Shown: positions 36,170 through 47,881 of the stretch, one piece after another
Numbering within the stretch: position 1 is the stretch's first letter
Layout of the letters: every line of letters begins with the position of its first letter
Origin: Candidula unifasciata
Taxonomy: Eukaryota; Mollusca; Gastropoda; Stylommatophora; Geomitridae
NCBI GenBank assembly: GCA_905116865.2
Contig: CAJHNH020008113.1
Location: 270,814 to 334,813 of the forward strand
Length of the DNA stretch: 64,000 nt
Direction of reading: 5' to 3'
Translations under genes and position numbers: made by a program
The notes under the pieces: generated by a model
Seen by the model: only the letters and a program-made list of their open reading frames with translations
Told to the model about the DNA's origin: nothing
The model's database searches: none

Positions 36170-37905
36170 TTTATGTATATATTATATCCAGTGTCTCCGA
36201 ATTATTAGTTTAGCCATTTCAGTCACATGCTGCCTTTGCTCAACTCTTTTGGATGAAATTTTTTTTGGATAAAGGGGGTTAAAGTGACAATTGGCTAAGA
36301 ATGAAAGAGTTAACTGAAAGATGGGGAAAATGGTGTATGTTTTTAAAACAGTGACAGAGAGAATCAGTCTGTAGTGAAGCTTGTCGTACGATGAAACAAC
36401 AAGATCGGATGTGTTATTTGACACAGCACATGATGATGATGAAGAACACTGCATGAATTCTATATGATAACTGCAGTGTATAATTATTACATGAAAGAAT
36501 TATCCTATATAATTATCTCCATTACGGTCCAGTTCACAGGTCCAGTAAAGTGACGCATGCCTGGATGTCTAGCAGTGATGTATGAGTGTATGAGTGGAGT
36601 AGGAAGTTTCAAATAGTGTGACTTTGTGACAGACTAACAACTGGGTCAGGCACACCAGGTAGTGACCCAGAGTTAACGGCAGCCATCAAAGGCCTTGGAC
36701 AGAAAGACTGCTGACTGCTGGACTGAAAGGCAAGGCATCGCCATATTGGACCCTCATTCGCCGATTAATTTCTACAGGTTTCAACCCTTCACTAATTTAC
36801 ACACACACACGCACATACAAAACACCGGCTAATAGAATGCTGCTCCTCTTTGAGGCAAGTCAAAAGTGGGGCGGCTGTCATCTTTAAACTGTCATTTTAA
36901 GGACACTGTGTTCATTTTCACTCTTGACATCCTTAACAACAATATAATCAGGTAACAAGACAATGATGTGGTTATTGTAATTTATATAACTTTTAAGGTT
37001 TTCATCTGAAGCCAACCTATAATTATGTGAAATGATTCTCAGATAGAGTAATTATGTGGAATAGATTCTGTTTTACAATAACTATGAAAAAGAATTCTAC
37101 CACCCCCCCCCCCCCCCCCCCCCCCCCGACAATTTGCGTCTAAGAATTCATATAAAACACTCTTGGGCATAACCACATCACTAGCAATCAGACATCAAGA
37201 ATGAAAGAGGCGGAAGCAATACAGACATCTTACTGAGATATTATACAAAGATGGTGTCACAAGATGGCTAAACCCGTATATGATTAAAAAACATGCACAC
37301 GACTTGAGTTTGTATGTACAATATTCACACAAAATACAGCCATGACCTTTTCCTGTGTTCTCCCTTACAAAAGGTGGTTGGCATACCGAGTTGTGGTTTA
37401 CAGCTAGGCTGCAATATCTGCCCCCTTTTAGCAAAACACATCTGATTTCAGCACACCCCCGAGTAGTTGCCTTTAACAATATGCTTATGGGGGTGGACGA
37501 CAGAGGGCTATATTTGTGTTGCCCCAAAATGTAGCCCATGTCTCTCCCCCCCCCCCCATACCTATGAAGAACAGCCAGGACCAGGTGTTCCATATGTAAA
37601 TGAAACAGCGGTAAAGCTGAAAAATTGTAAACATTAGATACCCTGTCAGTATTACCTAATTTTGCAACTCTCTCTCTCTCTCTTTCTTTCTCCATCTCTC
37701 TTCATCATCTCATCGAGGTGATAACAGTATGACCATTCTGTCAGTACGGCATTGTCACAGACATATGACACTGTAGTTAAACCAAACATCACTCACCGAG
37801 GGAATAAACAGACATAGTCTCACAACATGAATCTACTTCACTTGGGTTTAACATCAGCTCTGTGTGCGTGTGTCTGTGTGCGTGGAGGGGAGGGGATCAT
37901 AAAAT
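36170..37905. other. Intergenic, no gene recognised
   Basis: Downstream of the pseudokinase gene. Holds a poly-C run at 37104-37127 and a SINE-like tract at 37370-37560. No coding frame with family features. Confidence 0.4.
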
Positions 37906-37909
37906 GGAG

Positions 37910-38190
37910 TGGACTTCTTCTAAAGGACCAGTCCCCAAAACAGCTTGTCTTGTAATTTAGTTGCCTTGGTCCAGATCCGCAACCTCTGCCAGTAGATGGG
38001 GCAAACCTGCAGCATATGTTCAGGAGTCAGTCTGTCTTTACCACAGTCGCAGGTAGCAGATTCCTGTTATGCCTATTCTGTGTAGGCAGGCTCTACGACT
38101 ATGACCACAGTATCCTGTCTGAAGCCTACAAATTGTATCTATGATGATTAAATAATTGATCATAGGACAATGGCTTCTACCATCGGTGAA
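37910..38190 (-). mobile_element. LINE RNase H tail fragment
   Basis: On the minus strand ATCDCGKDRLTPEHMLQVCP, then IYWQRLRIWTKATKLQDKLF: the Cys-rich 'C.CG...T.EH.LQ.CP' tail found after LINE RNase H domains, here without the rest. Confidence 0.6.
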
Positions 38191-39099
38191 ATGTCACCAG
38201 AGAGATGTACTGCACCAGCAAATGTTACTTCAGTGAGGCTTGCTATCACACTGCCACTTCAGTTAGTCTCACTATTAACCGACTTTGCTTGAGAATGGTT
38301 CAATTTAACCTTGAATGCTACTTCATAATCATTCACTACAATGCAATGTCACTAGCCCTTTTATTAGAGCTTAACTTCACATGGGTTCGTCTGTTATAGT
38401 GAAAACTTCTTAAAACGCTGACTCTGTGAATCTCATGTTGTCATGAATCAGTATTTTGGTAAGCCTTACAGATTAGGGCGATTTAACTGGCAGCCCGCGG
38501 GTCAAATGCGGCTCACGGAGGTCTAGCAATTAGCCCGCTGGTCATTTTACTAATGCTCTTTCTGTGTAGTGGCTCGAACGTCTTGTGCATGACAAAGATA
38601 TCTAAATTAGAGAATGTCACATGGAGGGTGTCATACTAGGGTACATATCACTTAATCAGGGTGTTTCTCTTATGCTGAATGTCAGCTTGAGAGTAATTTG
38701 CTTTCAGTGAGAATCCACTTAACAACATAGCTCCCTCATTAGACGACTCTCCCCTCAGAACAATCAACTTGACTGTAGTCAGGGCACAGAGAACCGGACA
38801 GGCTTTGCCATACTCCAGAAAAAACAGATTTACAGTACGTCTCCACATTTTTCCCCCTCTGAGGATTCTGAATCACAGGAAGTGTTTTGAGGAAACAACG
38901 ACAACGAAGGATCCAATATGCAGACAACCCTTCTTCTGGGAATCTATCATTCATGACCTGCAGTTGAACAAAGTCTGAACCTTTTGGGAAAGCATTCAAA
39001 TCTTCTTAGGTGAACTTCAGATACAGAAAGTGTGTCCCAGGAAGATCAACATTCGCATCCCTAATTGTTGAATGAATGACATGAAACACTAACAGGCTG

Positions 39100-39272
39100 T
39101 CAGCTTTCAAAGTCATGCAGAAACGTGTTGAGAAAGTCAAATGAAGGTCGTGAATGTGGGCAGTTCTGCCAGCACATGAGCATGACATCGTACACTTCCT
39201 GCGGACAACCCAGGGGCTTGGACATACGGTATCCATCACGCAAATTTTCAAATGCTTCTTTGCTGGCCTTGT
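39100..39272 (-). CDS. Pseudokinase gene exon 9: end of C-lobe, stop
   Basis: Acceptor tttttccttacag; stop TGA at 39102-39100. [57 protein letters not shown]. The protein ends at the last kinase helix, so there is no Src-like tail with a regulatory tyrosine. Confidence 0.92.
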
Positions 39273-42200
39273 CTGTAAGGAAAAAAAGCAAATGTTTACA
39301 TTTTTATGACAATTGTGTGGTTTCCTTTGCCTAAATATCAAAACATGCAGAAACATGTCGGTTGGTTTGGTCATTGCAACAATTATCACAAGACATTAGC
39401 CCACAGAAAACACAATTAAAAAAACATATGAAAAGTCAATTTTATGAATAGTGAGAATCCAGGACTGAAATATGATCATTACCAGAAAAAGGTTAAAACA
39501 TACTGTACTTACAGCAAGAGATTCAGAAGGTCCAAAGGATGGAAGCAGCAGCAGAAAACATGAAGAAAGGGAATAGAAGAAGATGCAGAAGCAGGAGGAA
39601 GAGAAGAAGAAGAAGAAAAAGAAGAAGGAAGAGAAGAAGGAGAAGCAGAAGAAGAAGAAAAGGAAGAAGAAAAGGAAAAAGATAAAAGAAGAATACATAA
39701 GCTATTATCACTCGAGAATGATATACCTCTGTATGAATAAGTCTCTTGCACTACCTTTCATTTTCAGAACTGGCACTGTCATTGCCTGCGACCAGTCCAC
39801 TGAGCCTTTCCATCCGTCCTATGCTATATTTACTTTTGTAAAATCCTTTTAGCCACATGATGCTGCTCTGTCCACATGCTGAGATGGCTTCTGTAGTTTT
39901 TTCATTTAAACCAGGTTCTTTTTTAAGGCTTTTCTATATAACAGCTTTTGCTTCTAATGTTTGGAAGTTTGGTTATGTTGTCTACTGCATCCTGGCAGAA
40001 AATTTAAACTAAATATGTGACAGAAAATAATATAAATTGATGAATTAGATTTCCAAACATGGTGGGTTTTTCTAGCCTCAACTGGATGGTGGCCACATTA
40101 TAATCATATAGAGACGGAGATACCAAGAATACAGAGCTCAGCAGAGTTGAATAAAACTACTCACATGTCAAAAAATGCTCTATTACTATATTATTTAAAG
40201 AATACAAAGTACCTATACTGTTCCCACACTGCATCTGTTTAGATTTATTTTGTTCCCCGCTGCATTCCCAGAACAGCTTTAACTTTATCTGTTAAGAACC
40301 ATTTTCCGTGCCTTCAGGCGATTGGGCATACTAGGCTACACCTAAATTGTATAGACCAATCAGCACTCAGTGGGGTGTGTGGTCAACATCACGCCAGCCG
40401 CTTTTACATGGTACCCATCTAAGGCTGGGTCAGAACCAGAACCCATGACCTTCGGATCGGCAGGCAAATCACGACACCAGGACAGCTCCCAACTCGTTCA
40501 ATACCAGGCAAATATTTCACTGTTATCACAGAAAGCTGTAAGTTAACAAATAAACATTTAGGTCAGACATGAGTTTTAATGAAAACAGTATGAAGGATAA
40601 GGAGTTCAAGTAACAATCAGAGCAGAGTAAGTCTGTGTGGAAGAAAATGGATGTAGAATGAGCGGAGGCGGGGGCTTGAAGACAACATCACACCAATCAT
40701 TATTGTTTGGGGAGCTCATATTATGAGAAGGAACCTGGAACTATTGTGACAACTGCAAAGATCTGTGAAAAAAAGAGACATAGGGAAACAATGCAACAAG
40801 ATTCTTGACAACCTTTTGACATGACATGAAGGGAGTGTCAGCATAAAAACGGATACACGCTGTAGAAGATCGCAGAGTGTGGAGAGAAATTGTTCTTCAC
40901 AGAAGACATTTGCCACATCCGAGATTGCCTTAAGCGGCCTGCACTGTTTACTGAAACTGCTGGAAGCCATAATCATTAAACAGAATCCTGCCTTGTGTAA
41001 ACAAAATGAGCATGTGATAAATTTGAAATCTGTGTGGTGTTGCTTTTGGGTAATCTTGAATTTCAGGTGTTAATGAATGAGTTGAGCATTCATGCCTGGC
41101 ATTAAGTACACCTGCTATAAGTTAAGTCAGACCCCCACCTTCGTAAGGCTCCTTCCCGTGTGTGAATATCTCCATAAGAACAATCCCGAAAGACCACACG
41201 TCTGCCTTGGTGCTGTACTTGTTATACAGCAATACTTCTGGTGCCATCCATTTGATTGCCATCTTCATACCTGGTCAGAGAAACGTTCATATGAAGACTA
41301 CTAAGGAAACTTTGAAAAAGACTGCTTTATTCATAGAAATTATGATGTTATAATTTTCCCACTGGTCAGTGGGTACAGTGTCTTAAATTGATCACTGTAA
41401 ATATAGATTTTTAGGACTCACAGAGATGTGACCGAGTTAATTCTCTGATGAATTCATGGCACTGCATACAGACAGAATATGCACAGACACAACACACACA
41501 GGCACACAGAACACACACAGATACAACACAGACATCGCACGCACACACACCAAACAAAAAACAGAGGTACAATATAAACACACAGACATAACACATACAC
41601 AACATATACACACAGACACAACACACACGTACATTCACAGACACAACATACAGACATGACATAAAGTGATATAAACACAGCCTCAAATAATGTCAATACA
41701 GCTTCAAATGTTTAGGTATAGCCTCAAATAATGTCAATACCTTTTCTTCTTCTTCAGTATTCCAAGCCCTTGAGGTTCATTGCTGCAGATATCACCTGCC
41801 TCCATACATCTCTTTGGTTGGCCTTTTTTTTTCCCCAGTTGGTGACACCAAGTGTTTGCAGGTCTGTCTGAACATTATATCTCCATTGTCTTCTTGGACA
41901 GCCTCGTGGTCTAGACCATTCAGCTCCATTCTGTATAGTTTTTACTTCTCTGTCATTTTTTCAATATGTCCCAACCATTTAGGTCTATTAGCTCTCATGA
42001 AGCCAGTGATTGTAAGAACAGCAGACCAAAAGTCAGAAGAATTTAAGACCACCAGCGGTGTTAGACAAGATGATATTCTCTCGCATTACCTCTTCATTCT
42101 AATGTTGGATAATGTCATCAAGACCTGTAAGGAGAAGACAAAGAAGTACTCTGTAGAGTACTGGAAGATGAGACCAATCTGTATATCAGAGCTGGCATTT

Positions 42201-45200
42201 GCAGACGATGTGGCCCTGATAGCTAAATCAGAGGCACACCTTCAGTCCAACTTACTTGTCTGGAAGTAAGAGCTTGAAAAGAGAGGGATGACCATCAGTA
42301 TCTCCAAAACTAAAACCATGGTGATCTCAAGAGAGGAGAAGAATCACCAGATCATGATGGGACAGTATGCATTGGAGCAGGTTAACCAGTTCAAATACCT
42401 TGGAGTTGTATTAGACCTGAAACGGAGGCATTAAGACTGAGCTGGCTACACGAAAAGCAGCTGCTGGGAGACTCTTCCAGGCCATAAACCGAGGGTTTCT
42501 TAGCAAAAGAGAAATTGGCAAAAGGACGAAAATGGCTGTTTACCGCTCTACCTATGTACCAGTCCTGATCTATGGGTGTGAGTCATGGGCAATGACAACA
42601 GCTCACAGAAGCCAGTTGCGGGCCTCGGAAATGAGATCTCTGAGAAAGGTGGTAAAAGTGACAAGAAGGGACAAAGTCCGCAATCAGACAATATGTCAAG
42701 ATCTTGATACCCAGTCCTTACAAATCCGAGTGGATCAGTCAGTTACAATGGTTTGGACATGGATGCAGAATGGGAGAAAATTGGCCACCATGGCAGGCAT
42801 GGGAGGCTAAGAACCAGGGAACCAGACCTCCAGGACGACCCAGGGTGCGCTGGGAAGACAACATCCTACAGTCCCTAACTGACAGAGGACTGGAATGGAA
42901 CAAAGCCAGAAAGAAAACTGCTGATAGAGACGTCTGGCGATCTCTCTGGCAAACCTCTACACCCCAAGGTAGAAGAGGAGCGACTAAGTAAGTAAGTAAG
43001 ATGCCAGTGATCAATGGTGATCTAAACAGATTATGAATTCCATTGTTGCTTCTCACTCTCCATTCCCCACTGTTCGCAAATAATGTCAATACAGCCCCCC
43101 CCCCCCCCCCCCCCCCCCCCAAACCAGCACCACCCCAAAAAAAAATAATCAACAACAGATTACTAAATTACTAAACTTAAACTACCTTTTCTAAAGTTGA
43201 AATCTGGATCTTCCACAGCCTTGGTCATGCCAAACCCAGCCACCTTGATACGATTCTGCTCCCCAACAAGAATGTTTCTGGCTCCGAGGTTCCTGTGCAC
43301 AAACTTCTCCTTCTCCATGTAGGCCATTGCATCTGCTATCTGTTGATGTGCAGCAATGAAAGGCTTAGGTGGATACTGGCACTAACAACAGGAACCAAAC
43401 AGAACAAAGAGGAACAGCATACACTGCAGAAAACAAGGACCACTTCATATTTTGAGCTGTATCAAGTAAATGCATTAGGGGATTTGGGGGGGGGGGGGGG
43501 GGGGGGGGGTGGCGCAGACTGGCACTTTTCCAGATGATAGTGTTCCATTACAATCAGATCCTATGGTGATAGATACCAACTAAAACCTGGGATAAAGCTC
43601 TTCCTCTCCACAGCAACAACAACAACCTGGGAGGTACTGCAGAAGTCATGGATGCTCATGAAGCATGATCCCTCTCTTTGTTAACTCCAAAGGAAAGGAA
43701 ACGAGCAAATAAATAGCCCATATTTTTAATAAACCAATAAGTGTTCAGTGGTTGGTGGTTGGTCAGCGTGGGACTGGTAACCTTTACTTGATGAAACATT
43801 TTCTGGGAACCCTGTTGTAGACTGGACTGACCTGGTTGTCAGGGTAATATTTTTTCTTGATAAGGATTTTTCTTCTTCTTCTTGATGTTCGGTTTTGTAT
43901 GCTCAGTTCAGACTGTCAGGTGGGCTGCCTCTATGAACTTACATGTCAGCAGAAGATCCTGCTTGGTTCCCAACAGCTTGCTCTGCACACTTTGCTCTTG
44001 GGGACAGCTCTCTTTTCACAGGTTAAATATAGTGGGCAGGAAGACAGAATGTGCTCAGATGTTGAATGTGATAGTTGAGCCTGCAGTGTCCTGTTTTTAG
44101 AAGGCTAATCATTGTGTGTTATCTTCTGATGAGGTTTGGTGAATGTTTACTGTTGGTTTGTTCTATCCACAATTCCTTGTATTGTATGTTATCCTAGCCC
44201 CCCCCCCCCCCTTAATGGGGCCTCTTAACCCACATGGAGATGTAATCTGAACAATCTGGTGCTATTTTATCCACAAACATACACACAAAGGTGCCTGCAA
44301 TGGAACTCAACAACATTCCCAGTCTCTCTTCTTGGTTGTTATGTACATTTTAAGAATCTTATTTGTTCATCTCAAATCGCCACCTCCAGTGAGTACACAT
44401 TTTCAACATATACACCTGTATAGAACAAGAGTGGTTAGTATGTGAGTCTTGGGGCCCAATATGGAAGACAGGCATGGCAGAATCTTTAGCTTCGAAGTTA
44501 ATTTTGCTTCTGACAGCACTTTACTAATGCAGTTTCTACATGTGGACAGAAGTCTGTAGTTTTACTGCCTAAGCTCCTGAGTAAAATGCTTGGTGCAGCA
44601 CTGTGAGCTATGTTTTTCATGTGGAATACCTCTTATTTGTGCAGCAGTTGTGTCGTGATACTGTATGGCAGGTAGTCAGTTTTTCTATGGGTTGGCAAAA
44701 TATCTTATGTAAAAAATTTTCCCTGTGTATGGCTAACTTGTCATGACCAGCTACTTTCATCAACCACAAACTGCATTTCTGGTTGGCGACAGTTGGCTTT
44801 GATGCCTCTAGCAACTGCCTCCGGCATTTATTGTGTGCACATATTTCTGGATTGTGCTAAGACTAATTGTTGGTTCAACAGCTTTTCAGGACAATGACAG
44901 ACATTCTTTCTGATTTTCACTGGCAAAGAAACGAAAACAAGCATGCGGTTGTCTGGCTAAAGTGAAATTTAACAACCTCAACTACAATTTATGGCCTAGA
45001 TCCACCCAGCCCAAAATGGAAACTAAGTAATGTCCTGCGAAGTAAAGGTGGCCATGTCATGCTGACCACATCCTCCATCAAATGGTGGGTGGTCTATACC
45101 TCTTCTGAAAGTCTATGCCATGTGGCATTGGTAATCATGTCTATCCACATCATCAAAGTGTGGTTTTCAGTGGCACAGAAATGGTGCAATTATGGGGTGA

Positions 45201-47850
45201 CCCGTATGATATGAGGTTTTGAACTCTAATTACCCAATTACTTAAAGGCAATGTCATGGAAGGCTGTGGCCACAGACCCGACAACTCATGCCATTGCAGA
45301 ATTAACCATAACGAAGAAAACAGCACACCACGCTTACCTGGGCCCCGATGTGTATCAACTTTGACAGCCCTAGAGTGTCGCCCTTCTCCTGAAGAAACTT
45401 GGACAGCTGTCCCTGTGGCATGTACTCTATTAGCAGATAACAGGGCTGCATCTCACAACACACACCCTTCAGCTCCAAAAGGTTGGGGTGCTGCAGTGTC
45501 TTCATCACCTGAGCCTCATCCAGAAAGGCTGCCGTGGTCACACTGTCCACATTCTGCACCTTGACCGCCACATCGACTGACCCATGCCACTTTGCTGTAG
45601 ACAGTTTAAAAGTCATTTGAGTCCGTATGGGCATTTGTTATTATGTCATTTTTCTCTCATTCAACATGTTACATAACAGATACAATCTTTCTTCTTTCTA
45701 CTTTAGAAGGTCAGTTAGTACAATGTGTCATGATTTACAGCTAGGCTGTGATATTTTGCCTTTTAGCTCAACATATCTGATTTTTAGCTTCACCTGAACC
45801 AGTCACATTTCACAATATGCTTGTTGGGTTGGGCTGGAGGAGTGTGGGTCTATTCCTGTTTCCTCCAAGCTGGGCTTTCGGAACCACCACAGGGAAGAAA
45901 AGGTTTAAAGTTGAGAATACTGACTGCACTGTACGGGGGCTTCGTCCCATACGGGTGTCTCTCTCTCTCTCTCTTCAGATCGCCTATTTAGTGTGTCAAG
46001 AACACAGCACAAATTCCACAGCTCCAGCAATGATCCCAGAGAATCTATGTAAATAATGCACTGTGAGTCAAACAATACAGTCTGTGAAACAAACACATCA
46101 CCTCAGAACCCAAGACAAAAAACTTGACTAATCAGCTATGGAGACACTCTTTTCAATTGAAGTTACCTTTAAAGGGTCATAAATTGGGCACGCAGGCCTG
46201 TCTTATGATCTTTCATTCCAAACACTCATCTTTCACACAGTAACTGTATTTCATCTATACGGCATGTTGTGTTCATAGGCTCTTCTTCTTCATATTTATC
46301 TGTTATAAACGTCTGCAGAAAGTTCTGGTTGCTCATCCTTTTCTGGATTTTGGCCTCATTCCAGAACTTTAGTTTTGGGTGCACATTTATTTTACAGATC
46401 TGGCTTATTGGTACGTATACTGCAGATTCGTCACCCATGAAACAGTTGCACTCCAGCTTCGAAAAAAATTCAGTTTCGCTTTTACGTCATGTGTGATTGT
46501 GTGTGATCTGTGGGGGGGGGGGGGGGGGGGGGGGGGGGGGAATGGGGGGGGGGGGGGGGGGGGGGGGAGAGAACATTGGGGACTATTCTTTTGCTCCAAA
46601 ATGAGGCCACTGAACCCACATAATATGATATCAGGTAAAACCAAAAATGCATGTAAACATGCACAGACACACATGTGGGTACGCACGCACGCACACAGAT
46701 ATATTGCATATGTACTTATAGATATACACACATGCAACATCAATTCAAAATCTACAATCCTTTGTATGATATCTCAGCAACAGCATTATCCTTACGTCAA
46801 ACTCTACAATTCGTTTTGAAGCTGCCTTGCCAGGTCTGAGGATTAATTTCAACAACAACATATGAGATGAGATGCATAAGAAATGTGGCAGGAGAAACTA
46901 GACAACAAAGTCACAAGTGAAGAACTTAATACAATGGCTGGCACAGTACCAGTAAACAATTTCAAAGAACATCAAAGAATCAAATGGTTAGGTCATCTGG
47001 TCAGAATGAAACAAACTCAGCCAGCAGCTAGAGCATACTAAATGAGAATGCAAGGCTACAAGGCAACAGCATGACCAAGAAAGAGTTAGGTGGAGGGAGT
47101 AAATGACACATGACAGAAGACAATAGGCATTAACACAAGCTATGCAACAGGTAAATGACAGGAAACTACATCTCTCTGTGACATTCGTGGCATAAACAGT
47201 AGGGCAAAAAGAAGAAGCAGAAGAATAGTAAAGATAATTTTAAAATAAAAACAAAACAGCCTCTTGACTAACCATGCCATACTTCTGCGAACTGCCCGCT
47301 GCCCAGTCGCCTGATGAGATGTAATGTGCTTCTCTCTGTCATGTACTCATCATCTTTGCCTCTTTCCATGGCCCAGACCAGAGACCTTGGTTTGGCAACG
47401 GTTGTCAACAGCTTACAGCACAGTCCATCAGCAGATTCTGCCAGAGATGAAACATTTCAAGCATAGAGAAAGGCATCTCACTTTACAACCAGGAAGAGTC
47501 TTCTTCTTCTTCTTAACCTTCACCAGTTAACAATTCTGGTGGAAAGTTCTGGCTGTTTATCCACTTCTCGACTTCAGTCTTGTTGCAGAACTTTAGTTCC
47601 ACATGCACATCTCTGTTACAGATGTGGATTATTTGTATGCAGACTGCTGGGTCCTTGCCTCTCAGGCAGATTCACTTCCATTTGGAAAAATAAACCCTTA
47701 TTTAGTTTACTTTTACAACATGCTGGTTAAGGGGGCAGTGGGTCAGTGGCTCTATTCTTGTCTCTCCCAAAATGGGGCTCCAGAACCCACACTAAAACAT
47801 CAAGTGAGGAAGACATCTCATTATGGTCTATTCACATTAACTCTTGTGAG

Positions 47851-47881
<31 letters not shown>

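Noticed and set aside
37195..37695. 166-codon minus-strand frame
   Set aside because: Overlaps a SINE-like tract and a GA/CT run; no recognisable domain or splice support.
38739..38999. Possible additional 3' exon on the minus strand
   Set aside because: No family resemblance and the pseudokinase frame already stops at 39100.
45256..45564. 102-codon plus-strand frame
   Set aside because: Shadow of pseudokinase exon 6, which has conserved kinase motifs on the other strand.
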